DNA of 64,000 nt, from NCBI RefSeq assembly GCF_040719145.1, contig NZ_JBFDUZ010000001.1, forward strand, positions 2,790,001-2,854,000, written 5' to 3'. The notes beneath the pieces were generated by a model, which worked only from the letters and a program-made list of their open reading frames with translations, was not told the origin of the DNA and did not search any database. The position numbers were made by a program, and so were the translations under genes. Numbering within the stretch: position 1 is the stretch's first letter; every line of letters begins with the position of its first letter. The stretch comes from Paenibacillus sp. JQZ6Y-1 (lineage in GTDB: Bacteria > Bacillota > Bacilli > Paenibacillales > Paenibacillaceae). Shown one piece after another: positions 9,001 to 19,705 of the stretch.

Positions 9001-9356
9001 TGCGTACCGAGCAGTTTTACATTTTCGCTTTCTAATACGCCAGCGCGTGCCAGTTCCACCGCCATGTTCAGACCGGTTTGACCGCCCAGTGTCGGCAGGA
9101 GTCCATCTGGACGCTCCTGACGAATGATCTGGGTTACGAATTCCAGTGTAATCGGCTCAATGTATACTTTATCCGCCATGTTGGTATCCGTCATGATCGT
9201 TGCTGGGTTGCTGTTGATCAGCACCACTTCAACGCCTTCTTCTTTGAGCGCCTGACACGCCTGTGTTCCTGCGTAGTCAAACTCGGCTGCTTGGCCGATT
9301 ACAATCGGACCGGAACCGATCACGAGGATTTTCTTGAGGTCATTATTTTTAGGCAT
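6060..9356 (-). CDS. carB: carbamoyl-phosphate synthase, large subunit
   Basis: 1098 residues, slightly longer than usual (about 1070). The protein makes carbamoyl phosphate from bicarbonate, ATP and ammonia channelled from CarA. The two homologous ATP-grasp halves are clear: the first opens with [22 protein letters not shown], the second with the matching [21 protein letters not shown] near residue 570. Each half has an [14 protein letters not shown] or [11 protein letters not shown] block and an EVNPR(V/S)SR motif. A C-terminal MGS-like domain follows ([16 protein letters not shown] onward), the usual site of allosteric control. The last ~25 residues (after about 1070) are a weakly conserved tail. 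The start is 2 bp after the carA stop, with its AAAGGAG site inside carA. Confidence 0.97.
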   Translation of the reverse strand: MPKNNDLKKILVIGSGPIVIGQAAEFDYAGTQACQALKEEGVEVVLINSNPATIMTDTNMADKVYIEPITLEFVTQIIRQERPDGLLPTLGGQTGLNMAVELARAGVLESENVKLLGTQLNSIEKAEDRDLFRDLMRELEQPVPESIIATTLEESLVFANEIGYPIIVRPAYTLGGTGGGICANEEELRETVAAGLRYSPIGQCLVEKSIAGMKEVEYEVMRDANDNCIVVCNMENFDPVGVHTGDSIVVAPSQTLSDREYQMLRSASLKIIRALNIEGGCNVQFALDPQSYQYYVIEVNPRVSRSSALASKATGYPIAKMAAKIALGYTLDEIMNPVTGQTYACFEPTLDYIVAKIPRWPFDKFTSANRKLGTQMKATGEVMAIGRTFEEAIHKAVRSLEIGVHSIALKDAHEIPDEKLNERLTKADDERLFLVAEAFRRGYSLDQIQELTNVDWWFLDKIERIVAYESVIAMEEQLSDETLYTAKRLGFTDRTIAELRKPNQPDDTFSNEHSIRTYRKEKGLVPVYKMVDTCAAEFEATTPYYYSTYETENEVTQAEKQKIVVLGSGPIRIGQGIEFDYSTVHAVWAIQEAGYEAVIINNNPETVSTDFNTSDRLYFEPLFFEDVMNVIEQEQPIGVIVQFGGQTAINLAAPLQQAGVNILGTSLDSIDEAENRKKFEALLSRLNIAQPKGSTVQSVDEAVETAQQLGYPVLVRPSYVLGGRAMEIVYSDDELLRYMAEAVKINPEHPVLIDRYMLGKEVEVDAICDGDTVVVPGIMEHIERAGVHSGDSIAVYPPQHLTAELKEKIVNITIKIAKELKTIGLVNIQFVIFQNEVYVIEVNPRSSRTVPFLSKVTNIPMANIATQAILGRKLADLGYQEGLWPESDHVSVKVPVFSFAKLRRVEPTLGPEMKSTGEVMGRDLLYAKALYKGLIGAGMKIPSTGALIATVADKDKEEAVRLLKGFYRLGYKIIATGGTAEALKAANIPVTVVNKLSEGTPNILDLIRSGQANFVVNTLTKGKTPERDGFRIRREAVENGVVCMTSLDTVEALLTMLDTINFSSYAMPSLSTQKQAEPASKDIQAVVGQLQDQETIMS

Positions 9357-9358
9357 GC

Positions 9359-10489
9359 TTAGTTGGCTCCTTTCACAGCGGCAAACATTTCGGCCTGGCG
9401 TGTTTTCTTCGGATTATCTTGCTTATGCTCACGAATCATATTCAAAAATTGATCGAACAGATAGCTGTTGTCAAATGGTCCCGGTGCCGCTTCTGGGTGG
9501 TACTGTACAGAGAAGGCAGGGTATTTGCTGTGCTTCAGTCCTTCAATCGTTTTATCGTTGTTGTTGATATGCGTTACTTCCAGATCCGTTCCTACGATGG
9601 ATTCTTCTTTGACCGTGTAGCCGTGATTCTGGGATGTGATATAGCAGCGTCCTGTGCTCAGGTCTTTGACAGGGTGGTTCCCACCGCGATGACCGAATTT
9701 CAGCTTCTCGGTGTCCGCACCACATGCTAGGGCAAACAGCTGGTGACCAAGGCAGATGCCGAAGATTGGATATTCGCCCAGCAACTCGCTCAATACGTTT
9801 ACTGCATGAGGAACGTCTTTCGGGTCCCCAGGGCCGTTGGACAGCTGGATGCCATCCGGGTGCAGACGGCGAATCTGCTCAGCTGTTGTATCCTGTGGTA
9901 CTACGACCACGTCGCAACCGCGCTGTGTCAGCTCGCGCACAATCCCGCTCTTCGCGCCGTAGTCGATCAGCACGATGCGCTCTTTGGCACCAGGACTGCT
10001 GTAGATGTGGCGAGTCGATGTACGGCTCACTTGATCAATGGAAGATGTCGTGCCTTGCAGACGCTCCATCAATTCCTCTGTGGACAGCGATGCGGTGGAC
10101 AGAATACCGCGCATCGTGCCTTGATGACGGATGCGGCGTGTCAGCATCCGTGTATCAATATCGCTAATGCCGATGATGCCGTATTCGCGCAGCAGTTCGT
10201 CGATGCTGTACTGAGCGCGCCAGTTGCTTGGAACCGGCTCATGCCGTCGGACAACGAATCCATTAATATATGGACGAACCGACTCGAAGTCATCGCGGTT
10301 AATACCATAATTTCCGATCAGTGGATAAGTCATCGTTACAATCTGCCCGCAGTACGACGGATCGGACAGTACCTCCTGGTAACCGGTAATTCCGGTATTG
10401 AATACAACCTCTCCCGTCGTTTCGCCTTCCGCTCCGAAGCTACGGCCGGTGAATAATGTTCCGTCTTCCAATAACAATTTTGCCTGCAT
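9359..10489 (-). CDS. carA: carbamoyl-phosphate synthase, small subunit (glutamine amidotransferase)
   Basis: 376 residues. CarA hydrolyses glutamine and passes ammonia to CarB. The N-terminal small-subunit domain ([21 protein letters not shown]) is followed by a class I glutamine amidotransferase domain from about residue 170. The nucleophile Cys246 is in FGICLGHQL, and the His/Glu partner motif is in VQYHPEA near the C-terminus. The ATG at 10489 follows GAGGAG by about 7 bases. A 107-bp gap separates it from pyrC; this gap contains a TGATATAAT extended -10-like box and a small hairpin, so an extra internal promoter is possible. Confidence 0.97.
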   Translation of the reverse strand: MQAKLLLEDGTLFTGRSFGAEGETTGEVVFNTGITGYQEVLSDPSYCGQIVTMTYPLIGNYGINRDDFESVRPYINGFVVRRHEPVPSNWRAQYSIDELLREYGIIGISDIDTRMLTRRIRHQGTMRGILSTASLSTEELMERLQGTTSSIDQVSRTSTRHIYSSPGAKERIVLIDYGAKSGIVRELTQRGCDVVVVPQDTTAEQIRRLHPDGIQLSNGPGDPKDVPHAVNVLSELLGEYPIFGICLGHQLFALACGADTEKLKFGHRGGNHPVKDLSTGRCYITSQNHGYTVKEESIVGTDLEVTHINNNDKTIEGLKHSKYPAFSVQYHPEAAPGPFDNSYLFDQFLNMIREHKQDNPKKTRQAEMFAAVKGAN

Positions 10490-10596
10490 TCCGTTTCACT
10501 CCTCTGTCTTTCCTGAAAGTTATAATGATGGAGCATGGACACCCATGCGTCCTTCTTATTTGATCGTCTGAATAATTATATCACAAGATGGTATAT

Positions 10597-11922
10597 TTAT
10601 GCACTAGTTGTTATAGTTTTCTCTAACCACACGATTTGACCGCCCACAATTGTCGTGGTTGGCCACCCTTGTAGCTTCCATCCTGTAAATGGTGTGTTCT
10701 TTCCTTTGGAGGCAAATGTCGCCGGATCAACTGCTCTTTCACTATCCAGATCGATCAATGTCAGATCAGCAGGTGCGCCCGTTTCCAGACGTCCACTGTC
10801 AAGGCGGAATACTCGTGCCGGATCAGCAGTCATACGCTGTACGAGCAGTTCAAGCGACCAACGTCCCGTCTTGACGAATGTGGTATACAGCAGTGGAAAT
10901 GCTGTTTCAAATCCAGTGATACCAAACGGCGCCAGCTCCATGCCCTTCGCTTTTTCCTCGGCACTATGCGGTGCATGGTCGGTAACGATGATGTCGAGTG
11001 TCCCATCTTCCAGTGCAGCGATGCAGGCTTCCACGTCACGCGGCGAGCGTAGCGGTGGGTTCATTTTCCAGTTGGCATCCATACCCGGAATGTCTTCATC
11101 GGATAAGATCAAGTGATGCGGGCATACTTCGGCAGTCACGTTGATGCCGATTGATTTCGCCAAGCGGATCAGGCGGATCGACTGCTCGGTGCTGACGTGG
11201 CATACATGATAGTGAACGCCTGTCGCTTCCGCGAGCAAAATATCGCGTCCAACATGAATCGCTTCGGATTCGTTCGGAATACCTTTCAGTCCGTGCTTGC
11301 GGGCAAATTCGCCATCCGTTACGGCTGCGCCAACAACGAGCGAATCGTCCTCACAGTGAGCGATGACCGGCATGTCCATGGAAGCTGCCAGCTTCATCGC
11401 ATCCTTCATCATTTGCGCATTCTGTACACCCACACCGTCATCCGTAAAGCCGATAGCACCGGCTGCTTTGAGTGCTGCAAAGTCAGTCAATTCGCGTCCT
11501 AGTTCGTTGTACGTGATCGCTGCATACGGCAGTACTTTGACGCCATTGGCTTGTGCAGCTTTATCCAAAATAAGTTCTACTACTTCTGGTTTATCTGTCA
11601 CCGGCTTGGTATTCGGCATACAAGCGATGGTGGTATACCCGCCTTTAGCTGCCGATTCCGTACCGCTAGCAATCGTTTCTTTATGTTCAAATCCCGGTTC
11701 GCGCAGATGCACGTGCATATCGATCAAGCCCGGTGTCAGCAGCTTGCCTGTACCGTCAATTTCCGTCCATTCCGTGCCATTTCCAAGTCCGCGAATGATC
11801 TCTTCTGCCGCCTGATCTGCGGGGAAGATACGGGCGATTTTGCCATCCTCTACCCATACATGCTTTGCTCTCAATTCACCTTGTCCGTTCAGTACATTTG
11901 CGTTTTTTATGAAAAGTGTCAT
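10597..11922 (-). CDS. pyrC: dihydroorotase
   Basis: 441 residues, class I (AllB/PyrC) metal-dependent amidohydrolase that cyclises carbamoyl aspartate to dihydroorotate. The metal-binding signature DMHVHLREPG starts at residue 69 (His70, His72). Further metal ligands are expected in VIAHCEDD and VCHVSTE, and the catalytic Asp in IIVTDHAPH. The ATG at 11922 follows GGAGG by 6 bases. It lies between pyrB and carA as in Bacillus. The gap to pyrB is 96 bp with no obvious terminator. Confidence 0.96.
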   Translation of the reverse strand: MTLFIKNANVLNGQGELRAKHVWVEDGKIARIFPADQAAEEIIRGLGNGTEWTEIDGTGKLLTPGLIDMHVHLREPGFEHKETIASGTESAAKGGYTTIACMPNTKPVTDKPEVVELILDKAAQANGVKVLPYAAITYNELGRELTDFAALKAAGAIGFTDDGVGVQNAQMMKDAMKLAASMDMPVIAHCEDDSLVVGAAVTDGEFARKHGLKGIPNESEAIHVGRDILLAEATGVHYHVCHVSTEQSIRLIRLAKSIGINVTAEVCPHHLILSDEDIPGMDANWKMNPPLRSPRDVEACIAALEDGTLDIIVTDHAPHSAEEKAKGMELAPFGITGFETAFPLLYTTFVKTGRWSLELLVQRMTADPARVFRLDSGRLETGAPADLTLIDLDSERAVDPATFASKGKNTPFTGWKLQGWPTTTIVGGQIVWLEKTITTSA

Positions 11923-12018
11923 GATCTACCTCCGAGTTTGTCGGTATCCGCCCACTGCATAATCGTTGCATACAGATGCGGATACCTGAATCGTTATTCA
12001 AGTGTATCTACTGTATGG

Positions 12019-13568
<1,550 letters not shown>

Positions 13569-13620
13569 TCATGCTGCTTACTCCTCTGCTGTCATTGCTC
13601 TACCATCGAAAGCAGGGTAT

Positions 13621-13652
13621 AAAAAAACTCCCTGCCCTAAACGGCAAGGAGT
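13621..13652 (-). terminator. pyr attenuator terminator
   Basis: On the minus strand: ACTCCTTGCC, loop GTTTA, GGCAGGGAGT (one G-U), then seven T. It lies in the pyrR leader after the PyrR-binding loop, as in Bacillus pyr attenuators. Confidence 0.9.
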
Positions 13653-13760
13653 CTGCAGTCATCTACCAGCGGTTATGACTGTCATACTTAGACGCACTGT
13701 AACCTCGCCACTCCAGCGGAGGGCGTACTTACAGTGAACATCATTCACGTTACCTTGCCA

Positions 13761-13776
13761 GTCTCTCGGGACTGAA
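13761..13776 (-). promoter_or_regulatory. PyrR-binding anti-antiterminator loop
   Basis: The minus-strand RNA reads CAGTCCCGAGAGACTG, close to the known PyrR-binding consensus (ARUCCNGNGAGGYU) and able to fold into a short hairpin. It is about 30 bases into the leader. With UMP bound, PyrR should stabilise this hairpin and let the downstream terminator form. Confidence 0.85.
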
Positions 13777-13803
13777 TTAAAGGTGCTTATTCATCTGAAC
13801 TGA

Positions 13804-13832
13804 ATTATGACAGATGCGGGCGGGGATGTCAA
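13804..13832 (-). promoter_or_regulatory. pyr operon sigma-A promoter
   Basis: TTGACA, 17-base spacer, CATAAT on the minus strand: almost consensus. It gives a leader of about 300 nt before the pyrR ATG. Confidence 0.88.
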
Positions 13833-13889
13833 CCTTATTGGCGGTATTCGTTTTATGAATAGGCAGCTGCTAGGCAGACAAAACTCCAG

Positions 13890-13997
13890 AAAAGGAACAT
13901 GCCAACGACCTCAGGTGAAGAGTAGAATTTTTCTGAATAGGGGGTAAGATGTAAAAACTCCACTCTTCAAAGTCGGTCTTTTAGCATTGTTCCTTTT
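13890..13997. repeat. 108-bp imperfect palindrome
   Basis: The left arm begins AAAAGGAACATGCC and continues through GTGAAGAGTAGAATTTTT. The right arm is its near-complement (AAAAACTCCACTCTTC onward, ending GTTCCTTTT). Arms are about 44 bases with a few mismatches and one or two gaps, around a ~20-base loop. No gene lies inside. It could be a small non-autonomous mobile element, a repeat-family hairpin or a structured RNA. Confidence 0.6.
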
Positions 13998-14018
13998 CCT
14001 CCGTTCCGTACGGCTTGC

Positions 14019-14100
14019 CACACCTCACACCTCACACCTCACACCTCACACCTCACACCTCACACCTCACACCTCACACCTCACACCTCACACCTCACAC
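14019..14100. repeat. tandem heptamer array (CACACCT, about 11.7 copies)
   Basis: Perfect head-to-tail copies of a 7-bp unit without spacers. The unit is C/A-rich on the plus strand and G/T-rich on the minus. It lies in the non-coding stretch between the pyr promoter and the rluD terminator. It is a likely slippage-prone (variable copy number) site. Confidence 0.95.
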
Positions 14101-14208
14101 GATGAATTTTGTAGGTTTGGATTGAGGAGATGCAAGTTTTATATATGGGGATGATCTATAGGGCAATAGGAAGCAGTATGGATATTAGGAAAAGTTATCA
14201 ATCTATGC

Positions 14209-14252
14209 AAAAAGACTGGATATCCGCTGTTGAGGCAGATTCCAGTCTTTTT
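14209..14252 (-). terminator. terminator after rluD
   Basis: A perfect 12-bp stem (AAAAAGACTGGA / TCCAGTCTTTTT) with a 20-base loop. The T-run on the minus strand ends the ileS/lspA/rluD direction, about 50 bases after the rluD stop; the symmetric T-run makes it usable from the plus strand too. Confidence 0.85.
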
Positions 14253-14302
14253 GTATCGATCGGCAGACGTTTATTATGTGATCCGTCTGCCTATAAAAGA
14301 AC

Positions 14303-15328
14303 TTAACGGTTACGCAGGGCGAACAGTTCTTGTTCCATATCGTCCGGGATCGGTGCCTCGAATTCGAGGTATTCGCCGGTCGTTGGGTGGACGAAGCCGA
14401 GGACGGCAGCGTGCAGCGCCTGCCCCTTCACAAAGGTAGCTTTGGCGCGGACGCGTCCGTACATTGGGTCGCCAACCAATGGATGGTCAATGAATTTCAT
14501 GTGTACGCGAATCTGGTGGGTACGTCCGGTTTCGAGACGAAGCTCGGCAACAGTGAAATCGCCAAAGCGTTCGGTCACGGCAAAATGAGTGACCGCATGT
14601 TTACCATTTTTCTCAGTGACAGTGAACATTTTACGGTTCTGGGATGCGCGTCCGATGGGAGCGTCGATGGTACCATGATCGTGATCGATATTGCCGTGTA
14701 CAAGCGCAATATATTTACGGGTTACGCTGTGATCTTTGAGCTGAGCCGACAGGGATGCGTGGGCTTTGTCGTTTTTGGCAGCCATCAGCAGTCCACTGGT
14801 ATCCTTGTCGATACGGTGTACGATACCGGGACGTAGCTCACCATTAATGCCAGACAGGTCGGTACAGTGATACATCAGTGCATTGACCATTGTACCGGAA
14901 TAGTGACCAGCAGCAGGATGTACGACCATGCCGCGTGCTTTGTTGATAACAATCAGATCGGAATCCTCATATACGATATTGAGCGGAATATTTTCTGGTT
15001 CCAGTTCAGTTGCAGACAGATCGGGAATCGTTACGATGACCTGCTCGCCCTCTGCCAGTTTGCGATTGGCTTTGACGGTTTGTCCGTTGACGGTCACATG
15101 ATTATCTGCGATCCAACCTTGAATCTGGGAACGGGAAAAGCCTTCCGGCATCCGGTCGGTAATGTATTTGTCAATCCGTGCTTTGGCATCTGCCGCTTCC
15201 ACGGTCCACTCCAATGTCTCGGAGCCAGCTTCTTCGTCATCCAGCTCAGCGGATACGTCGTCAACCAATGTCTGGTCGTTCAGTTCCGCTTCATTTTGCG
15301 GGTATTGCTCATTATTATGATTACTCAC
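14303..15328 (-). CDS. rluD: RluA/RluD-family 23S rRNA pseudouridine synthase
   Basis: 341 residues. It has an S4 RNA-binding domain (about 48-105) followed by the pseudouridine synthase domain. Catalytic Asp174 is in HRIDKDTSG, and the ELRLETGRTHQIRVH motif is present. By position (lspA neighbour, upstream of pyrR) it is the YlyB orthologue. Residues 1-40 are an acidic, low-complexity extension not normal for the family. The ATG directly follows the lspA stop (adjacent bases), with the ribosome site in the end of lspA, so the two are co-transcribed. Confidence 0.9.
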   Translation of the reverse strand: MSNHNNEQYPQNEAELNDQTLVDDVSAELDDEEAGSETLEWTVEAADAKARIDKYITDRMPEGFSRSQIQGWIADNHVTVNGQTVKANRKLAEGEQVIVTIPDLSATELEPENIPLNIVYEDSDLIVINKARGMVVHPAAGHYSGTMVNALMYHCTDLSGINGELRPGIVHRIDKDTSGLLMAAKNDKAHASLSAQLKDHSVTRKYIALVHGNIDHDHGTIDAPIGRASQNRKMFTVTEKNGKHAVTHFAVTERFGDFTVAELRLETGRTHQIRVHMKFIDHPLVGDPMYGRVRAKATFVKGQALHAAVLGFVHPTTGEYLEFEAPIPDDMEQELFALRNR

Positions 15329-15826
15329 TTAGATGTTCTCCTCTTTCTGCTCTGCAGGCTGATTCTTTTCGCGGCGCATATCTAGCAGCGCGTCTAGAAT
15401 GATCAACGCCACCCCGACCACGATGCAGGAATCCGCAACGTTAAAGATCGGGAAGGTATAACTGCCAAAATTAAACTGGAAGAAATCGACGACCTCTCCC
15501 ATCCGTGCACGATCTATAAAGTTGCCGACCGCCCCGCCAAGTACAAGCGATAATGCGACAGGCAGCAGCTTATCTGGACGTGATTTCACTTTTTGAATGT
15601 ACCATACGATTGCTACAACAACCGCAATTGTAATCACGATGAAAAACCAGCGCTGATTTTGCAAAATACCAAATGCTGCTCCTTGGTTACGATGCGACGT
15701 AATCAAGAAAAAGTCACCAATCACCGGAATTTGCTCTCTCAACTCCATGCGCGTTGCTACGAAAAATTTGCTAATCTGGTCAATAATAATTGCCACGAGC
15801 GCAATGACATAATAGATCACGTTCAT
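15329..15826 (-). CDS. lspA: lipoprotein signal peptidase (signal peptidase II)
   Basis: 165 residues with four predicted membrane segments. LspA cleaves the signal peptide of diacylglyceryl-prolipoproteins just before the lipidated Cys; the OppA-like lipoprotein in this window is a likely substrate. Family motifs: DQISK (16-20), GGAVGNFIDR (97-106), VVDF (Asp114) and FNVADS (Asp132). The two aspartates form the catalytic pair in the family. It sits between ileS and rluD, the classic Firmicute order. A charged cytoplasmic tail (DMRREKNQPAEQKEE) ends the protein. Confidence 0.95.
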   Translation of the reverse strand: MNVIYYVIALVAIIIDQISKFFVATRMELREQIPVIGDFFLITSHRNQGAAFGILQNQRWFFIVITIAVVVAIVWYIQKVKSRPDKLLPVALSLVLGGAVGNFIDRARMGEVVDFFQFNFGSYTFPIFNVADSCIVVGVALIILDALLDMRREKNQPAEQKEENI

Positions 15827-16006
15827 CCTCCACCCTGTTTGTTCAATCCCTGTGTAGGCGACAGCGGATCGCCTTACAGGGTCCGTTTCATCGTGAACAC
15901 AGCTTTTCTTATTGTAGCATAGGGGTGGGGGTGCGTCTATTGATCAAACAGGGATCGGTTGGTGATGCCATGTCCTTGTATGCTCCAAGCACAATCCTAC
16001 CAACAT

Positions 16007-16046
16007 AAAAAAGCAGCCTGTGTCCTAATCAAAGGAAACAGGCTGC
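16007..16046 (-). terminator. terminator after ileS
   Basis: Minus strand: GCAGCCTGT...ACAGGCTGC stem followed by six T, about 60 bases beyond the ileS stop. lspA-rluD therefore probably has a separate promoter in the 15827-16006 gap, which holds no gene. Confidence 0.85.
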
Positions 16047-16107
16047 TGTATTCAAACGATTTATATATAACAATGAAGGCTTATTACAGGTCAAGCGCAA
16101 TAACAGA

Positions 16108-19100
16108 TTACGATACGTGGATACTGGCTTTTTGCCCAACCAGCTCGACTTGCTCCATTCCCTCTACTTCACCAAAGGTTACATCGGTTACGAGTACATT
16201 CTCACGCAGTACGCTGTCAAAGGCTTCGATTGCCTGACGCAGCTCGTCGCTAACGTTGAGAGTCAGATGCACATATTTCTCGATCGGCAGATCCAGCTTT
16301 TTGCGGTAGTCCTGTACGGTACGTACCACTTCGCGCACCCAGCCTTCTTGTTCCAGCTCTGGTGTGATGTCGGTGTTGAGTGCAACGGTCAGACCATAGC
16401 CAGATGCGGAGGCAAAGCCGGATTTGGCTTTTTTCTCGACCAGCAATTCTTCACTCGTTACATGTAGCTCTTCACCTTCCGGCGAAGTGATGTTCAGCAC
16501 GCCTGCTTGTACAACATGACGAGTTTCTTCTGCCGTCATTTCTTTAAAGAAGTTTTGCAGGAAGCCGACATTTTTGCCGTATTTTTTACCAGCTACTTTC
16601 AGGTTCAGCTTGAAGCTAAAATCAACAAAGCCTGCATCGTCGTGCTCAGTACGGATACCTTTCACGTTGATCTCGTCCTTGATGATCTCTTCATAGCTTG
16701 CCAGATCAAAGTCCTTGTCGATTGATACGATCAGCTCAGACAGCGGCTGACGGTTTTTGATACCTGTTTCGTTACGCACGTTGCGCGCCAGTTCGACGAT
16801 GCGGCGTGCTGTTTCCATATCGCGTTCCAGTTCAGAGTCGATCAGTGCTTCGTTGGATACCGGATAGTCATCCATATGCACGCTCTCGCCACTGCTCAGG
16901 TTCAGATAAATGTCCTCAGCCAGCATCGGTGTAAATGGTGCCAGCAGCTTCGCAGTGGTCAACAATACCTCAGTCAGTGTACGGTATGCGTCCAGCTTGT
17001 CTTCAGTCAATCCAGTACCCCAGAAACGGTCACGGGAACGGCGGATATACCAGTTACTCAGTTCATCGACAAATGCTTCAATCGCTTTGGACGAATTCAG
17101 GTAATCGTTCACTGCGAGTGCCTTTTCAACTACGATGATCAGGCTGTTCAGACGGGAAACGATCCAGCGATCCAGCTTGTGTGCCGACGGTTGGAATGGA
17201 TGCTCTGCCGGATCAAAACCATCAATCGTTGCATACAGCGTCAGGAACGCATGGGTATTCACCAGTGTATCCACCAGCTTGGACTTCGCTTCGCCAACGA
17301 TGCCTTTGGAGAAACGTTTACTGTTCCACGGTGCGCTATCGGACAGCAATGCCCAGCGGAATGCGTCTGTTCCATATTCATCAATCACTTCCCACGGATC
17401 GATCACGTTACCTTTCGATTTGGACATTTTCTGTCCGCTCTCATCTAGGACGTGCCCCGTTGCCATAACCGCTTTGTATGGCGCTTCACCTGTCAGCAAT
17501 GTCGATACTGCCAGCAAGCTATAGAACCAGCCGCGTGTTTGGTCGATGCCTTCGCAGATCATATCCGCTGGATACTGCTGCTGGAATACATCGTTATTTT
17601 CAAACGGATAGTGCTGTTGGGCGAACGGCATAGAGCCGCTATCGAACCAGACGTCGATCACTTCCGGTGTACGTTTCATTTCGTAGTTGCCACAGGAGCT
17701 GCGTACTTTGACATCATCTACATACGGCTTGTGCAGTTCCAGATTTTCCGGTACATCACCGATAGCGCGCTCACGCAGTTCAGCGATGCTATGTGGTGCA
17801 AATTGCTCGCCCGTTTCTTCGCATACCCATACGTTGAGCGGCGTACCCCAATAACGGTCACGGCTGATATTCCAGTCTACGAGGTCTTCCAAGAATTTAC
17901 CGAAACGACCTTCGCGTACGTGACCCGGATACCAAGTCACTTCATTGTTGTTCGCGATCAGCTGATCTTTGATCGCTGTTGTTTGGATAAACCAGCTGTC
18001 CATCGCATAGTACAGCAGCGGTGTATCACAGCGCCAGCAGAATGGATAGCTGTGCTCATAACGCTCTTTGCTGAACAGGGTGTTGTGCTCCGACAGATAT
18101 TTGATGATATCTACATCGCAATCTTTGACAAAACGACCTGCAAAATCAGTCACTTCTGGTACGAATTTACCTTCCAGATCGACCAGATTGACGAAGCTGA
18201 TTCCATTTTCGCGGCAAACGCGATAGTCATCTTCACCATGAGCAGGCGCCATGTGTACGATACCCGTACCACTCGCATCGGTAACAAAGCCTGCGCCAAG
18301 GATGATATTCGTTTTCTCTGCCTTGATGTAGCTGAATGGAGAATCGTATGTTTTGCCTACCAGATCGGAACCTGGCAGTGTGCTCAGTACTTCGTACTCA
18401 GCTTTGATTGGAGCCATTACTTTGTCAACCAAGTTTTTGGCAACGATATACACTTCACCGTTCTGACTAATGCGTGCATATTCCATGTCTGGATTCACTG
18501 CCAGCGCTACGTGGGAAGGCAATGTCCAAGGTGTTGTCGTCCATGCCAGTACATACTCACCGCTGTCATGCAGCTTGAACTTGGCAGTAGCACTCAGGTC
18601 TTTGACATCTTTGTAGCCTTGCGCTACTTCGTGAGAGCTTAGTGTTGTCTGGCAAGATGGGCAATACGGGCTTACGCGGTGTCCACGGTACATCAGACCT
18701 TTATCGTGGATCGTTGCAAGGATATTCCATACGCTCTCGATATAGTTGTTGTTGAGCGTGATATATGGATTGTCCATATCTGTCCAATAGCCGATCGCTT
18801 CCGTCAGATCGCGCCATTGCTGCTCATATTCAAATACGCTTGCTTTACATTCGTTGATGAATTTCTCTACACCGTAATCTTCGATTTCCCATTTGTGGGA
18901 GATGCCAAGCTTCTTCTGTACGCCCAGTTCGACTGGCAGACCGTGTGTATCCCAACCCGCTTTACGAACGACGCGATAGCCCTTCATCGTGTTGTAACGA
19001 CCGATAAAGTCCTTGATGACCCGACCAAGTACGTGACCGATATGCGGCTTGCCATTCGCTGTTGGCGGACCTTCGTAAAAGACGAAGTTCGGTTTATCCT

Positions 19101-19203
19101 GACGGTTTTCGATGGTGCGCTGGAATGTTTTTTCGGTATTCCATTTGTTCAAAATACGCAGATCGCGCGCCCGTGCTTTTTCTTTAACATCCACTCTTTG
19201 CAT
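16108..19203 (-). CDS. ileS: isoleucyl-tRNA synthetase, long (IleS2-like) type
   Basis: 1031 residues, class I synthetase. HIGH motif at 54-57 (KPHIGHVLG); KMSKS at 592-596 (QKMSKSKGN); the inserted editing domain lies between (WTTTPWTLPSH, around 221). The length and lack of a C-terminal zinc-finger Cys cluster point to the eukaryote-like IleS2 class rather than the ~920-residue type of B. subtilis. Known IleS2 enzymes are commonly mupirocin-tolerant, but this one is untested. The ATG at 19203 follows GAGAGG by about 11 bases. It is preceded by an isoleucine T-box and keeps the divIVA-ileS-lspA order. Confidence 0.95.
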   Translation of the reverse strand: MQRVDVKEKARARDLRILNKWNTEKTFQRTIENRQDKPNFVFYEGPPTANGKPHIGHVLGRVIKDFIGRYNTMKGYRVVRKAGWDTHGLPVELGVQKKLGISHKWEIEDYGVEKFINECKASVFEYEQQWRDLTEAIGYWTDMDNPYITLNNNYIESVWNILATIHDKGLMYRGHRVSPYCPSCQTTLSSHEVAQGYKDVKDLSATAKFKLHDSGEYVLAWTTTPWTLPSHVALAVNPDMEYARISQNGEVYIVAKNLVDKVMAPIKAEYEVLSTLPGSDLVGKTYDSPFSYIKAEKTNIILGAGFVTDASGTGIVHMAPAHGEDDYRVCRENGISFVNLVDLEGKFVPEVTDFAGRFVKDCDVDIIKYLSEHNTLFSKERYEHSYPFCWRCDTPLLYYAMDSWFIQTTAIKDQLIANNNEVTWYPGHVREGRFGKFLEDLVDWNISRDRYWGTPLNVWVCEETGEQFAPHSIAELRERAIGDVPENLELHKPYVDDVKVRSSCGNYEMKRTPEVIDVWFDSGSMPFAQQHYPFENNDVFQQQYPADMICEGIDQTRGWFYSLLAVSTLLTGEAPYKAVMATGHVLDESGQKMSKSKGNVIDPWEVIDEYGTDAFRWALLSDSAPWNSKRFSKGIVGEAKSKLVDTLVNTHAFLTLYATIDGFDPAEHPFQPSAHKLDRWIVSRLNSLIIVVEKALAVNDYLNSSKAIEAFVDELSNWYIRRSRDRFWGTGLTEDKLDAYRTLTEVLLTTAKLLAPFTPMLAEDIYLNLSSGESVHMDDYPVSNEALIDSELERDMETARRIVELARNVRNETGIKNRQPLSELIVSIDKDFDLASYEEIIKDEINVKGIRTEHDDAGFVDFSFKLNLKVAGKKYGKNVGFLQNFFKEMTAEETRHVVQAGVLNITSPEGEELHVTSEELLVEKKAKSGFASASGYGLTVALNTDITPELEQEGWVREVVRTVQDYRKKLDLPIEKYVHLTLNVSDELRQAIEAFDSVLRENVLVTDVTFGEVEGMEQVELVGQKASIHVS

Positions 19204-19600
19204 GATTGATTCATCCTCTCTTCATTCAAGCCATCCCGCTTGCAAAACATCAAAAAACCCCGTCCCTGGAAAGGGACGAGGTTGCTCGCGTTACCACCCT
19301 TGTTTCATAATGAACGCCATTATCATGCTCCTCAGAACATGCCATGTGCATTCAATATGACACTTATGCCCGCACAATGTATGCGGCGCCTTGATAACGG
19401 CAGGCAATCCGGCTTGGCTTACTGGTTCCTTTCAGCCTCGCTTCTCCGGGGAGATATTCCATGGTTCATTGTTCATTGGCTTGCACCGACCGCCAACTCT
19501 CTAAAGAACAAACATAACCTGTACTGGCCCCATCACAGAATGTATGCAAATGTATTGCGGGGAGTGACACGGGACATAATCCGGTCACAGTTATAAAATA
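19204..19600 (-). promoter_or_regulatory. T-box leader (isoleucine) upstream of ileS
   Basis: The minus-strand leader has the core T-box AGGGTGGTAACGCG (19287-19300), followed by a terminator at 19252-19283 (ACCTCGTCCCT / AGGGACGGGGT, then T6). Upstream are the stem I landmarks AGAGAG and a GGTG-bearing loop, then the specifier ATC (Ile) at 19453-19455 in the context GAATATCTCC. Uncharged tRNA-Ile should stabilise the antiterminator and switch on ileS. Confidence 0.93.
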
Positions 19601-19629
19601 TTTATATCGCTTTGTCCGACAAATGTCAA
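19601..19629 (-). promoter_or_regulatory. sigma-A promoter of the ileS T-box transcript
   Basis: TTGACA, 17-base spacer, TATAAA on the minus strand, just before stem I. Confidence 0.82.
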
Positions 19630-19705
19630 CCATTTCGGCATAACAATGGACAAATGTCCGTATCTGCCGAAGCTTGATCATCCGTACGTGCAAAGGCTCC
19701 GATCC

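Noticed and set aside
14019-14100. Heptamer array as a CRISPR
   Set aside because: Repeats are 7 bp and touch each other; no spacers and no cas genes nearby.
17452-18642. 396-codon plus-strand frame opposite ileS
   Set aside because: Long only because the codon bias of ileS leaves few stops in the opposite frame; Cys/His/Phe-rich and unlike a real protein.
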